This document shows positions 15,915 through 24,600 of a stretch of 38,438 bases of DNA, piece by piece (the first letter of the stretch is position 1; every line of letters begins with the position of its first letter). Location: assembly GCF_000426825.1 (NCBI RefSeq), contig NZ_AUGC01000019.1, forward strand, positions 1-38,438, in the 5' to 3' direction. The DNA comes from Thermonema rossianum DSM 10300. GTDB taxonomy: Bacteria > Bacteroidota > Bacteroidia > Cytophagales > Thermonemataceae. A program made the translations under genes and the position numbers. The notes beneath the pieces were generated by a model, which had not been told where the DNA came from, did no database searches, and was given only the letters and a program-made list of their open reading frames with translations.

Positions 15915-15945
15915 CAAAGGTAAGTAAAGTAATTGGGTTGTGCAA
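15915..15945 (-). promoter_or_regulatory. Promoter of cold-shock gene 1
   Basis: On the minus strand TTG (15945-15943), 20 nt, then TACCTTTG (15922-15915). It is a full Bacteroidota -33/-7 match, 34 nt before the ATG. Confidence 0.8.
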
Positions 15946-16002
15946 CTTTATAGTCTGTATTTTTAAATATTTTTTTATTTATTTTTCGGAATGAATCAAT
16001 AA

Positions 16003-16033
16003 AAAAGCCCCGCTCTCTGCGAGCGGGGCTTTT
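16003..16033 (-). terminator. Terminator of cold-shock gene 2
   Basis: AAAAGCCCCGCTC (16003-16015) and GAGCGGGGCTTTT (16021-16033) make a perfect 13-bp stem with a 5-nt loop, running into T residues on the minus strand. Confidence 0.9.
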
Positions 16034-16054
16034 GTCGATGCTACTATGTATGTG

Positions 16055-16246
16055 TTATACTAACTCAACATTCACAGCATTCATTCCTTTGCGACCTTCT
16101 TGCAAGTCGAAAGTTACTTCGTCGTCCGACTTGATTTCGTCGATAAGTCCACTCACGTGAACAAAATACTCTTGATTTGAATCCAAGTCGCGAATGAAAC
16201 CATAACCTTTAGTTTCATTGAAGAATTTTACAATACCTTTGTACAT
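16055..16246 (-). CDS. Cold-shock protein 2, CspA family
   Basis: This 63-residue cold-shock domain protein is nearly identical to protein 1 (60 of 63 residues). RNP1 is KGYGFI and RNP2 is YFVHVS. The similarity extends beyond the reading frame: the leader, the -7 and -33 elements and the first bases past the stop codon match gene 1, so the gene and its promoter were copied together, offset 366 bp. It is independently transcribed, with promoter at 16281-16311 and its own strong terminator. Confidence 0.95.
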   Translation of the reverse strand: MYKGIVKFFNETKGYGFIRDLDSNQEYFVHVSGLIDEIKSDDEVTFDLQEGRKGMNAVNVELV

Positions 16247-16280
16247 GATAATAATTGATAATTAAATAAATACTATGAAA

Positions 16281-16311
16281 CAAAGGTAGGCAAAGTAATT
16301 GGACTGTGCAA
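16281..16311 (-). promoter_or_regulatory. Promoter of cold-shock gene 2
   Basis: On the minus strand TTG (16311-16309), 20 nt, then TACCTTTG (16288-16281). It has the same layout and leader as gene 1. Confidence 0.8.
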
Positions 16312-16368
16312 CTCTTGTGGGAATATTTCTTAATATTTTTTACTTACACTTGATGTCCGGGCAACAAA

Positions 16369-16397
16369 AAAGCCCCACTCTTCATGAGCAGGGCTTT
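16369..16397 (-). terminator. Terminator of cold-shock gene 3
   Basis: AAAGCCC (16369-16375) pairs with GGGCTTT (16391-16397), with an inner CTC/GAG match. T residues follow on the minus strand. Confidence 0.75.
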
Positions 16398-16417
16398 GAT
16401 GCCGGTGTTCTTATGTG

Positions 16418-16609
16418 TTACGCTAACTGAACATTCACAGCATTCATTCCTTTGCGACCTTCTTGCAAGTCGAAAGTTACTTCGTCATCCGACTTGATTT
16501 CGTCGATAAGACCGGTAACGTGAACAAAATATTCCTTACCGCTTTCGAGGTCACGAATGAAACCATAACCTTTGGTTTCATTGAAGAATTTTACAATACC
16601 TTTGTACAT
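16418..16609 (-). CDS. Cold-shock protein 3, CspA family
   Basis: This 63-residue cold-shock domain protein is the most divergent of the three: Glu22, Gly24, Lys25, Thr32, Gln61 and Ala63 differ from protein 2. RNP1 (KGYGFI) and RNP2 (YFVHVT) are intact. The open frame continues upstream to 16726, but the promoter at 16642-16671 and alignment with the other two copies fix the start at 16609. It was probably the older copy, with genes 1 and 2 arising later. Confidence 0.95.
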   Translation of the reverse strand: MYKGIVKFFNETKGYGFIRDLESGKEYFVHVTGLIDEIKSDDEVTFDLQEGRKGMNAVNVQLA

Positions 16610-16641
16610 GATTGATAATAGATAATTATGAAACAATAAAC

Positions 16642-16671
16642 CAAAGGTACGGCTTTTTTTTAATCCGGCAA
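16642..16671 (-). promoter_or_regulatory. Promoter of cold-shock gene 3
   Basis: On the minus strand TTG (16671-16669), 19 nt, then TACCTTTG (16649-16642). The -7 octamer is identical in all three csp promoters, while the spacer sequence here is unrelated. Confidence 0.75.
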
Positions 16672-16699
16672 ATTGAGCGACTGTTTTTTTGTGAAAAAG

Positions 16700-16738
16700 A
16701 AAAGAGCATGAGCAAAATTTCTTCACTCATGCTCTTTT
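16700..16738 (-). terminator. Terminator of thioredoxin gene
   Basis: AAAAGAGCATGAG (16700-16712) and CTCATGCTCTTTT (16726-16738) form a perfect 13-bp stem with a 13-nt loop. T-rich sequence follows on the minus strand. It ends 31 nt past the trxA stop. Confidence 0.9.
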
Positions 16739-16769
16739 GCGCGTATCGAAAGGGGGGCACAACGACCAC

Positions 16770-17099
16770 TTATACTTTTTCAGCGACAGCATCCAGCTTT
16801 TGAGCCAGTACAGTCTTGGGTACTACGCCCACTTGCTTGTCAACTACTTCGCCACCTTTGAAGATGAGCAAGGTAGGAATGCTGCGAATGCCAAACTGAG
16901 CTGCCAGGTTGGGGTTGGCATCTACATCCACTTTGCCGATGACTGCTTTTCCTTCATATTCGCCGGCGAGCTCTTCTATAGTGGGTGCCAACATCAAGCA
17001 AGGTCCGCACCAGCTGGCCCAAAAATCAATCAATACAGGCTTGTCGCCATTCACAATTTCATTGAAGTTTGCTTCGGTAATTTCTAAAGCTTTTCCCAT
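16770..17099 (-). CDS. trxA: Thioredoxin
   Basis: This 109-residue protein is a classical thioredoxin, with active site WCGPC at 30-34, buried Asp25 (LIDFWASW) and the cis-proline in RSIPTLLIF. There is no signal peptide, so it is cytoplasmic, where it reduces protein disulfides and could supply electrons to the DsbD-type protein. A -7 octamer (minus strand TATCTTTG, 17188-17181) lies upstream, without an obvious -33. It lies between the csp cluster and dnaE, each with separate signals. Confidence 0.96.
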   Translation of the reverse strand: MGKALEITEANFNEIVNGDKPVLIDFWASWCGPCLMLAPTIEELAGEYEGKAVIGKVDVDANPNLAAQFGIRSIPTLLIFKGGEVVDKQVGVVPKTVLAQKLDAVAEKV

Positions 17100-17180
17100 G
17101 ACAATAGAATATTTAAATGGTTGTTAAACGCTTTTTAAACACAGAACACATGAAAAGAGTTTAATTTTTGTTTTGCTCTT

Positions 17181-17188
17181 CAAAGATA
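17181..17188 (-). promoter_or_regulatory. -7 element for trxA
   Basis: The minus strand reads TATCTTTG, a perfect TAnnTTTG, about 82 nt before the trxA ATG. No TTG at the expected distance. Confidence 0.4.
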
Positions 17189-17230
17189 AGCATAAAAGCC
17201 TATATGCGTCTGTCAGCCGGCTGACTATTT

Positions 17231-20200
17231 TCAATGCACGGGCAGGGCTTTGATGCCCGGCAGGCGATTGAGCGAATCCAGCAGATGCTTGCTTACCGAC
17301 AGTTTGTATTTTTTAGAAAAAGCAGGCACGCTGATTTGCTTTTTGGGGTCAAACAAATGCACTTCCATCCATTTGTCGCCGGCGTAATCTTGTGCCAGTT
17401 TTTCCAGCTTGGGCAGGGTATCCGGGTCGAAGTTGTCCAAATCAATGAGCAGGCGGATGCCTTTCCATGCCTGATTGCGCAACTCGCTGAGGAATTCCAT
17501 TTTTTTGGGTCGGAACTCCCATTGGTCTTGGCTGTTGTAGCGCAGGCGCATTTCTCCTTCGATATAAAGCAGCTGACCATTTTCTACATAAGGCATAAAC
17601 TGTGCATAGTCTTTGCCAAAAAGCGCTATTTGCAGGCTTCCGTGGAAGTCTTCTATGCTGAAAATCATGAAAGGGTTGCCATTTTTGCCCTGCCGGCGGT
17701 TCACCTCGGTAACTACGCCCGCAATGCGAATGGGCTCACTGTGCCCATTGTTTTGGGGTTTATACTCTGCCAGCTCGTCCAAGCGCTTGTTGCAAAGGTG
17801 TTTTACTTCCAGCTCATACATATCGAGGGGGTGCCCCGACAGATAGAAGCCCACCACTTCTTTTTCTTTTTTTAGCTTATACACGGCGCCCCACGGCTCG
17901 CACTGGGGGGCTTTGGGTGGGGGCAGCGCTACATCGCCCTGCATGTCGCCAAAGATAGACTGTTGTGCTTTCAGCTTCTCGGCCTGATAGGCGTTGGCAT
18001 AGCGCAGCAGCTTTTCTATATAGCTTTGTCCGTCTTCTTCGTGAAAATATTGGCTGCGGTCTAAACCGAAGCAGTCGAAAGCGCCGGCCAGTGCCAAGCC
18101 TTCCATGATTTTTTTATTGACCTGTGAAAGGTTGACGCGGCGCACAAAGTCGAAAATATCTTTGAAAGCACCATGCTGACTGCGCTCTTCGATGATGGAA
18201 CGCACGGCGGCTTCGCCTACGCCCTTGATGGCTGCCAGACCGAAACGAATTTCTTTGTCGTTGACAGCCACAAAGTGCACATCACTTTGATTGACATCGG
18301 GACCGAGTACTTCGAGTCCCATGCGGCGGCATTCGGCAAGGAAGAAGTTGATTTTGTCGATGTTGCTCATGTTATGGGTGAGCACCGCCGCCATGTATTC
18401 GGCCGGGTAGTTGGCTTTCAAATAGGCCGTTTGGTAGGCTACGACCGAGTAGGCTGCCGAGTGTGAGCGGTTGAAGCCATACTCGGCAAACTTCGCCATG
18501 ACGTCAAAGATTTCATTGGCTTTTTCTTCGGGTATGTTGTTTTTCTCTTTACAGCCTTTTACAAAGATGGCGCGCTGCTTGTCCATCTCTTCTTTTTTCT
18601 TTTTCCCCATGGCGCGCCGCAGCAGGTCGGCACCGCCCAGCGTATAGCCGGCAAGGACCTGCGCCGCCTGCATGATTTGCTCTTGGTAAACCATGATACC
18701 GAAGGTGTCGCGCAAGATGGGTTCCAGCAGCGGGTGAGGGTATTCCACCGGCTCTTTGCCATGCTTTCGGCGTATATACACCGGAATAAACTGCAAGGGC
18801 CCCGGCCGGTAAAGGGCGTTCATGGCAATGAGGTCTTCTATGTTGGTAGGCTTCAGCTGCCGCAAATACATTTGCATACCTTCCGACTCGAACTGAAAAG
18901 TGCCAATGGTTTCGCCATTTTGATAGAGCTCGAAGGTCTTGGGGTCATCCAAGGGAATGTGGTCTATGTCAATGTCTATGCCCTTGTTTTTCTTGATCAT
19001 GGCAAGGGCATCTTTGATGATGGTAAGGGTCTTGAGCCCGAGAAAGTCCATTTTCAACATCCCGGCATCTTCAATCACCTTGCCATCGAACTGAGTGACC
19101 AGCAAGTTGGTATCTTGTGCCGTACAAACGGGGATATAGTCGGTCAGGTCACCGGGGGCAATGATGATGCCGGCAGCATGCACGCCCCGAGAACGCACCG
19201 AGCCTTCGAGTACCAACGCTTCGCGCAGTACCTTGGCTTTCAGGTCGTTGCTGTTGTATATTTCTTTCAACTCGGGGGTTTCTTCTATAGCCTTTTGCAG
19301 CTTGGTGCCCGGCTTGTCGGGGATGAGCTTTGCCAAAGCATCGGTTTCCTGCAGAGGCAGTTCCAGCACACGCCCTACGTCGCGCACAGCCATTTTGGCG
19401 GCCATGGTGCCATAGGTGATGATGTGCGCCACTTGGTTCCATCCATACTTCTCTACCACGTAATCGATGACACGTTGCCGTCCTTCATCGTCGAAGTCCA
19501 CATCTATATCGGGCATGGATACACGTTCCGGGTTCAGGAATCGTTCGAAAAGCAGGTTGTAACGAATGGGGTCTATATTGGTGATGCCGGTGCAGTAGGC
19601 TACTACCGAGCCGGCTGCCGACCCCCGTCCGGGACCTACGGAAACGCCCAATTGGCGGGCCGCAGCTATGAAGTCTTGCACGATGAGGAAATAGCCCGAG
19701 AAGCCCATGTTTTGAATGATGTTGAGCTCGTAGTTGATGCGCTCTTCTATCTCGGGGGTAATGGTGCCGTAGCGGCGTTTCGCCCCTTCGAAAGTTAAGT
19801 GCCTCAGATACTCGTCCTGGTTTTTGAAACCGGGCGGAATAGGGAAGTGCGGCATCAAGATATCGCGCTTGAGCTGCAGGGTCTCTACCTTGTCATAAAT
19901 TTCATTGGTGAAGTCGAGCGCTTGCGGCACATCGGCAAAGAGCCGGTTCATTTCGGCTTGGGTCTTAAAATAAAATTCGTTGTTGGGGAAGGCAAAGCGC
20001 ATGCCCTTACCTTCGCCCTTGGGGTCGCTTTGCTTGGCACCGGTGTTGATACACAGCAAAATATCGTGGGCGTTCCAATCGTCTTGGTCGAGGTAGTGCG
20101 AATCATTGGTGGCAATGACCTTGAGATTGTATTTTTTAGCCCACCGCAACAAAGTCTGGTTGATGTCTTCTTGGGAAATGCCCGTGCCATCGATGTTTTC

Positions 20201-20752
20201 GAGGTGGTGCCGCTGCAGTTCTATATAGAAATCATCGCCAAAAACATCGATCCACCACTTGAGTTTTTCTTCGGCCGCTGCTTCGCCTTGCCGCAGGATA
20301 GTCTGCGGAATTTCGGCACCGATACAGCAAGAAGTGGCAATCAGCCCTTTGTGGTATTTTACAATCAACTCTTTGTCTATACGCGGGTATTTCGAGTAGT
20401 AGCCTTCAATGAAGCCCAAGGAGCATAACTTTGACAAGTTTTTATAGCCTTCCGCATTTTTGGCCAACAGCAATTGGTGGTAGCGTACATCTTTTTCTTC
20501 CCGGGAAAACTGCTTTTTGTGCCGGTCTTCCACCAAGTAAAATTCGCAGCCCACGATGGGCTTTACACCTTGTTTGTGAGCTTCTGCCACAAACTTGAAC
20601 GCCCCGAACATATTGCCGTGGTCGGTGAGTGCCACGGCTTTCATGCCGTCTTCTTTGGCTTTGCGCATCATGTCTTCGATGCGTGTGGCGCCGTCGAGCA
20701 GTGAGAATTGTGTGTGGCAGTGCAAGTGGATAAAAGGGATAATATCGGACAT
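17231..20752 (-). CDS. dnaE: DNA polymerase III alpha subunit
   Basis: This 1173-residue replicative polymerase is full length. The PHP domain opens the protein, with metal-type residues in HLHCH (9-13) and LTDHGNMFG (42-50). The polymerase core has GPGRGSAAGS (373-382) and the catalytic aspartates in PDIDVDF (Asp415 and Asp417). The third acidic residue is in KMDFLGLKTL. The tandem HhH region and then an OB fold (IRIAGVVTEVNRRQGKNGNPFMIFSIEDFHGSLQIALF, near 1030-1067) complete the C-terminus. It is the DnaE1 type, not PolC, since there is no exonuclease insertion. A -7 octamer lies 96 nt upstream. Confidence 0.97.
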   Translation of the reverse strand: MSDIIPFIHLHCHTQFSLLDGATRIEDMMRKAKEDGMKAVALTDHGNMFGAFKFVAEAHKQGVKPIVGCEFYLVEDRHKKQFSREEKDVRYHQLLLAKNAEGYKNLSKLCSLGFIEGYYSKYPRIDKELIVKYHKGLIATSCCIGAEIPQTILRQGEAAAEEKLKWWIDVFGDDFYIELQRHHLENIDGTGISQEDINQTLLRWAKKYNLKVIATNDSHYLDQDDWNAHDILLCINTGAKQSDPKGEGKGMRFAFPNNEFYFKTQAEMNRLFADVPQALDFTNEIYDKVETLQLKRDILMPHFPIPPGFKNQDEYLRHLTFEGAKRRYGTITPEIEERINYELNIIQNMGFSGYFLIVQDFIAAARQLGVSVGPGRGSAAGSVVAYCTGITNIDPIRYNLLFERFLNPERVSMPDIDVDFDDEGRQRVIDYVVEKYGWNQVAHIITYGTMAAKMAVRDVGRVLELPLQETDALAKLIPDKPGTKLQKAIEETPELKEIYNSNDLKAKVLREALVLEGSVRSRGVHAAGIIIAPGDLTDYIPVCTAQDTNLLVTQFDGKVIEDAGMLKMDFLGLKTLTIIKDALAMIKKNKGIDIDIDHIPLDDPKTFELYQNGETIGTFQFESEGMQMYLRQLKPTNIEDLIAMNALYRPGPLQFIPVYIRRKHGKEPVEYPHPLLEPILRDTFGIMVYQEQIMQAAQVLAGYTLGGADLLRRAMGKKKKEEMDKQRAIFVKGCKEKNNIPEEKANEIFDVMAKFAEYGFNRSHSAAYSVVAYQTAYLKANYPAEYMAAVLTHNMSNIDKINFFLAECRRMGLEVLGPDVNQSDVHFVAVNDKEIRFGLAAIKGVGEAAVRSIIEERSQHGAFKDIFDFVRRVNLSQVNKKIMEGLALAGAFDCFGLDRSQYFHEEDGQSYIEKLLRYANAYQAEKLKAQQSIFGDMQGDVALPPPKAPQCEPWGAVYKLKKEKEVVGFYLSGHPLDMYELEVKHLCNKRLDELAEYKPQNNGHSEPIRIAGVVTEVNRRQGKNGNPFMIFSIEDFHGSLQIALFGKDYAQFMPYVENGQLLYIEGEMRLRYNSQDQWEFRPKKMEFLSELRNQAWKGIRLLIDLDNFDPDTLPKLEKLAQDYAGDKWMEVHLFDPKKQISVPAFSKKYKLSVSKHLLDSLNRLPGIKALPVH

Positions 20753-20847
20753 GGCTTACAGCTTGCTTTTGGTGAATACGGGTACTCAGACAATGAAGAG
20801 AAAAGTGCCGGCGTAGGGGTAAAGATACTTGGCTTTATAGGAACAGG

Positions 20848-20855
20848 CAAAAGTA
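20848..20855 (-). promoter_or_regulatory. -7 element for dnaE
   Basis: The minus strand reads TACTTTTG, a perfect TAnnTTTG, 96 nt before the dnaE ATG and downstream of the minus-strand terminator at 20898-20930. No -33 TTG was found. Confidence 0.4.
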
Positions 20856-20897
20856 CGAAATTTTGAGCTGAAGCGTATTTTTTGAGAGGCACAAAAC

Positions 20898-20930
20898 AAA
20901 AAAGCCCCCCGCAGAGCAGAGAGCTTTTTT
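20898..20930 (-). terminator. Minus-strand intrinsic terminator with no annotated gene in front of it
   Basis: In minus-strand RNA, 20930-20916 pairs with 20912-20898 as a 15-bp stem with three G-U pairs and a 3-nt loop, then a T-rich run (TTTTTTGTTTTG). In plus-strand RNA the three G-U pairs become A-C mismatches, so selection is for minus-strand transcription. The only minus-strand sequence available upstream is non-coding (20931-21091) or antisense to the DinB-like gene. Confidence 0.7.
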
Positions 20931-20992
20931 CCAAAAAATTATGAAAAACCAACTGAAAAATGAAACAGTTGATGCGCTGCTTCTTTTTTAGA

Positions 20993-21068
20993 TTCGTTCT
21001 TATTAACGAAGAGCAAGCCGTGAAAGTTTCATGCTTGCAGATTAGGCGACTTTCGTTATCTTAACGAA
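20993..21068. promoter_or_regulatory. Pair of TTCGTT/AACGAA dyads upstream of the DinB-like gene
   Basis: TTCGTT-N6-AACGAA lies at 20993-21010 and TTCGTT-N5-AACGAA at 21052-21068, 41 nt apart. Each alone looks like a binding site for a dimeric repressor. They also pair with one another, which is why the same bases appear in the candidate RNA fold. The second dyad ends 23 nt before the DinB-like start codon. No plus-strand TAnnTTTG was found in the interval. Confidence 0.45.
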
Positions 21069-21091
21069 TCAAACGCCAAAAATATTTCATC

Positions 21092-21625
21092 ATGGAGCAT
21101 ACACTTCGCACTTCCCGTATTCGCATAACTGACTGGGGGCAGCAATACCATCATTACATACAGCTTTTAGACGATGACCTGTTGTTGAGCCTGCGCAAGA
21201 ACCGGGAGGAAGTGAACCGTTTGTTGGGCAACCTGACCGACGAGCAGGCTGCCTATGCCTATGCACCCGGCAAATGGTCTATCAAGGAGGTGCTGGGGCA
21301 CATCATTGATGCCGAGCGTGTGATGAGCTACAGGGCTATGTGCATTGCCCGTGGCGAAAAGCAAACTTTGCCCGGTTTCGATGAAGACGACTATGTGGCA
21401 GAAGCACAGTTTGCGCGCCGTTCTATGCGCTCACTGCTCGATGAATTCAACCATTTGCGCCATGCCAATATGTGTTTGTTTGAAAGCTTCGATGAAACTG
21501 TGCTTGCCCGGCGTGGCATAGCCAATGGGGTGGAGGTGAGTGTCTTGGCCCTTTGTGCCGTTGTGGCAGGCCATGCCATCCATCATGTGAACGTACTCAA
21601 AGAAAAATATTTACCTGTTATATAA
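21092..21625 (+). CDS. DinB/YfiT-like four-helix protein, putative metal-dependent enzyme
   Basis: This 177-residue protein fits the DinB_2/YfiT superfamily. The metal ligands are recognisable as His70 (EVLGHIIDAER) and the GHAIHHV block near the C-terminus (His161 and His165). The APGKWSIKEVLGHI opening is the typical first motif. Members include thiol transferases and hydrolases using small thiols such as bacillithiol; the name DinB comes from the B. subtilis damage-inducible gene and does not mean polymerase IV. Substrate unknown. It is preceded by two dyads and is followed 30 nt later by the amidohydrolase gene. Confidence 0.85.
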   Translation: MEHTLRTSRIRITDWGQQYHHYIQLLDDDLLLSLRKNREEVNRLLGNLTDEQAAYAYAPGKWSIKEVLGHIIDAERVMSYRAMCIARGEKQTLPGFDEDDYVAEAQFARRSMRSLLDEFNHLRHANMCLFESFDETVLARRGIANGVEVSVLALCAVVAGHAIHHVNVLKEKYLPVI

Positions 21626-21655
21626 CGTTTACAAGAAAACATAATACGGAAGCTC

Positions 21656-24600
21656 ATGAAGAGAATTTTTATCTATTTCTTGTTGGTTTTGGGGCTGTGG
21701 TCCATAACAGGGCACTACAGCCAAGCGCAACAGACCAAACCACGCAACGGCGTGGCAGAGCCCAGAGAAGGATTGTATGCCTTTACGCATGCCACCTTGT
21801 GGCTCGACTACCGCACCAAGATAGAAGACGCCACGCTCTTGATACGTCAAGGGCGGATCATTGCAGCCGGAAAAAAGGTGTCTGTGCCAAAAGAAGCCGT
21901 AGTCATCGACTTGGCAGGCAAGCACGTCTATCCTTCGTTTATTGATTTGTATTCGCACTATGGCATGCCCAAGGTAGAAGAGCGCCCCTGGCGCCGAGGA
22001 CCGCAGATCGAATCTTCGAAGCAGGGCGCCTATTATTGGAACGAAGCCGTGCGCGCCGAGCAAGAAGCGGCTTCCATGTTTGTAAACAAAGCGAAAGAAG
22101 CAGAAGGCCTGAAAAAAGCCGGCTTCGGTGCCGTGCTTACGCACTATCCTGATGGCATTGTGCGTGGCAGCGGGGCTTTGGTCAGCCTGGCAGGGGAAGG
22201 CGAAGAGCACCTCTCTATTTTAAAAGAGCGCGCTTCCACGCATTTTGCCTTTCAACGGGGCAGCAGTCAGCAGGATTATCCCACTTCCTTGATGGGCATG
22301 GTGGCGCTCATTCGCCAAGTGTACTACGATGCCGACTGGTATGCCAAAAGCCAAGAGCTGAACAAAGAGCACAACCTTACGCTCGAGGCTTTTAACCGCC
22401 AGCGCAACCTGCCTGCTATTTTCGAGGTAGAGCACCGCTTGCAGGCTCTGACTGCCGACAAGATAGGCGATGAGTTCGGTGTGCAATATATTATCAAGGG
22501 GGCAGGCGATGAATATATGCGCCTGAATGAATTGAAGCAAACCGGGGCTACTTTTATTGTACCGCTCAACTTCCCCAAGCCCTATGACGTGAGCGACCCC
22601 GCCGACGCACAGCTGGTAACGCTGGCGCAAATGAAACACTGGGAGTTGGCGCCGTCGAATGCCGCCCGTTTGGCGCAGGCAGGCATTCCTTTTGTTTTCA
22701 CGGCAGCAGGGCTCGACAAAGCCGAAGACCTCATAGCGCAGGTGCAAAAAGCCATAGAGGCAGGTCTCTCGCCCGAAGAAGCCCTGAAAGCCTTGACTTA
22801 CCGCCCGGCTCAATTGCTGGGGGTGGAAAACGAGCTGGGCGTTTTGAAGCCCGGCGCCTGGGCTAATTTCCTCATTACTTCAGGGGAAATATTCGACAAA
22901 GAAACCACCATTTATGAAAACTGGGTGCAGGGCAAGCGCCATGTGTTGGCAGACATGAGCCTGAAGCCCATTGCCGGCAAGTATGAGCTGGAAATGAACG
23001 GCAAGAAGTTAAGCCTGACGGTTAAAGGCAAGCCCCATGCCCCACAAATGAGCCTGCGTGCCGAAGGCGACACCACCGACACCAAAGTCAATGTGCAGCG
23101 CCAAGGCGATTTGCTTACACTGTACTTCACCTTGGGAAGTGGCGAGGCAGCCACCTTGTATCGTTTGACCGGATGGATTAAAGACAAAGCGTTGGAAGGG
23201 AAAGGGCAAGATGCCGAAGGCAAATGGTTTGAATGGGTAGCCCGTTACCAAGGCGCGGCAGAAGAAAAAGAAGAGAAAAAAGAAGAAAAAGAGAAAAAGG
23301 CAGAAGAGGAAGAGAAGAAAGAGCAGGCAGCAGGCGAAGTGATTTATCCTTTTGTAGCCTATGGACGTGCGCAGCTGCCACCACAAGAAACCGTGCTTAT
23401 CAAAGATGCGGTGGTGTGGACCAACGAAGCCGAAGGCATCATTCAAGAAGGCGACGTGCTGATTCAAAACGGCAAAATAGCTGCCGTAGGCAAGGAGCTG
23501 AAAGCCCCTAAAGGTGCCAAAATCATCGATGCAGCGGGCAAACACCTAACGCCCGGTATCATTGATGAGCACTCACACATTGCCTTGTTTAGCGTGAACG
23601 AAGCCGGGCAAGCCATCTCGGCGGAAGTGCGCATGGCCGATGCCGTCAATTCCGAAGACGTAAACATTTACCGTCAGTTGGCGGGGGGCGTTACTGCCGC
23701 ACAGCTGTTGCATGGCTCGGCAAACCCCATAGGTGGGCAGTCAGCCATCATCAAAATGCGTTGGGGCATGGCACCGGCACAAATGTTGATAGAAGGGGCA
23801 GACGGCTTCATTAAGTTTGCGCTGGGCGAAAATGTAAAACAAAGCAACTGGGGCGACGATTACCGCATCCGCTATCCTCAAACGCGTATGGGCGTGGAGC
23901 AGGTGATGGTCGATGCCTTCACCCGCGCGCTTCAGTATGAAAAAGAAAAAGAAGAAGCAGCCAAGAGCAAAGGCAAAAAAGTGGTACGCACCGACCTGGA
24001 GCTGGAAACGCTGCTTGAAATTCTTAATAAAAAGCGTTTTATCACCTGCCATTCTTATGTAGCTTCCGAAATTACCATGCTCATGCGTGTGGCTGAGCGT
24101 TTTGGCTTCCGTGTCAATACCTTTACGCACATTCTGGAAGGCTACAAAGTAGCTGACAAGATGAAAGCACACGGTGCCGGGGCTTCTACCTTTGCCGACT
24201 GGTGGGCATATAAAAACGAGGTAAAAGATGCCATCCCCTACAATGCCGCCATCATGCACAAAGTAGGTCTGACTGTAGCCATCAATTCCGACGATGCCGA
24301 AATGGGGCGCCGCCTGAACCAAGAAGCAGCCAAGGCAGTAAAATACGGGGGCGTGAGTGAAGAAGAAGCCCTGAAAATGGTGACTTTAAACCCTGCCAAG
24401 CTCTTGCATCTTGACCACCGCATGGGGAGCATCAAAGTAGGGAAAGACGCCGACTTGGTGATATGGTCAGACCACCCCTTGTCTATTTACGCCAAAGCAG
24501 AAAAGACCTTTGTTGATGGGCGCCTGATGTATGACATGGAAGAAGACAAACAACTGCGCGAATTCATTGCAAAAGAGCGTGCACGCTTGATTCAAAAGAT

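Larger units (their letters stand above)
20898..21070 (-). ncRNA. Candidate small RNA or dnaE leader
   Basis: A perfect -7 octamer (minus strand TATTTTTG, 21084-21077) would start RNA near 21070. From that base the RNA can form a long stem: 21070-21063 with 20998-20991 (GATTCGTT/AACGAATC), then 21057-21052 with 21010-21005 after an internal loop. An inner stem is 21038-21033 with 21018-21013 (GCAAGC/GCTTGC). A second hairpin pairs 20971-20966 with 20955-20950 (CAACTG/CAGTTG). The transcript would end at the terminator 20930-20898, about 173 nt in all. If RNA polymerase reads through, it would become the dnaE leader. No -33 element was found, and I do not recognise the RNA family. Confidence 0.4.

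Noticed and set aside
15881-15915. RNA thermosensor leader in front of cold-shock genes
   Set aside because: The promoter leaves only about 28 nt of leader, AT-rich and without stable pairing.
15689-16609. CRISPR or simple tandem array suggested by repeated sequence
   Set aside because: The repeats are three cold-shock genes with their promoters, not short regularly spaced units.
20898-21070. Candidate RNA as 6S RNA
   Set aside because: 6S RNA has a closing stem between its two ends and a large central bubble. Here the 5' portion folds on itself and the 3' end is an independent terminator.
21092-21625. DNA polymerase IV (DinB) and an SOS link
   Set aside because: The protein belongs to the B. 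subtilis DinB/YfiT four-helix family. The upstream dyads do not resemble a typical LexA box with confidence.
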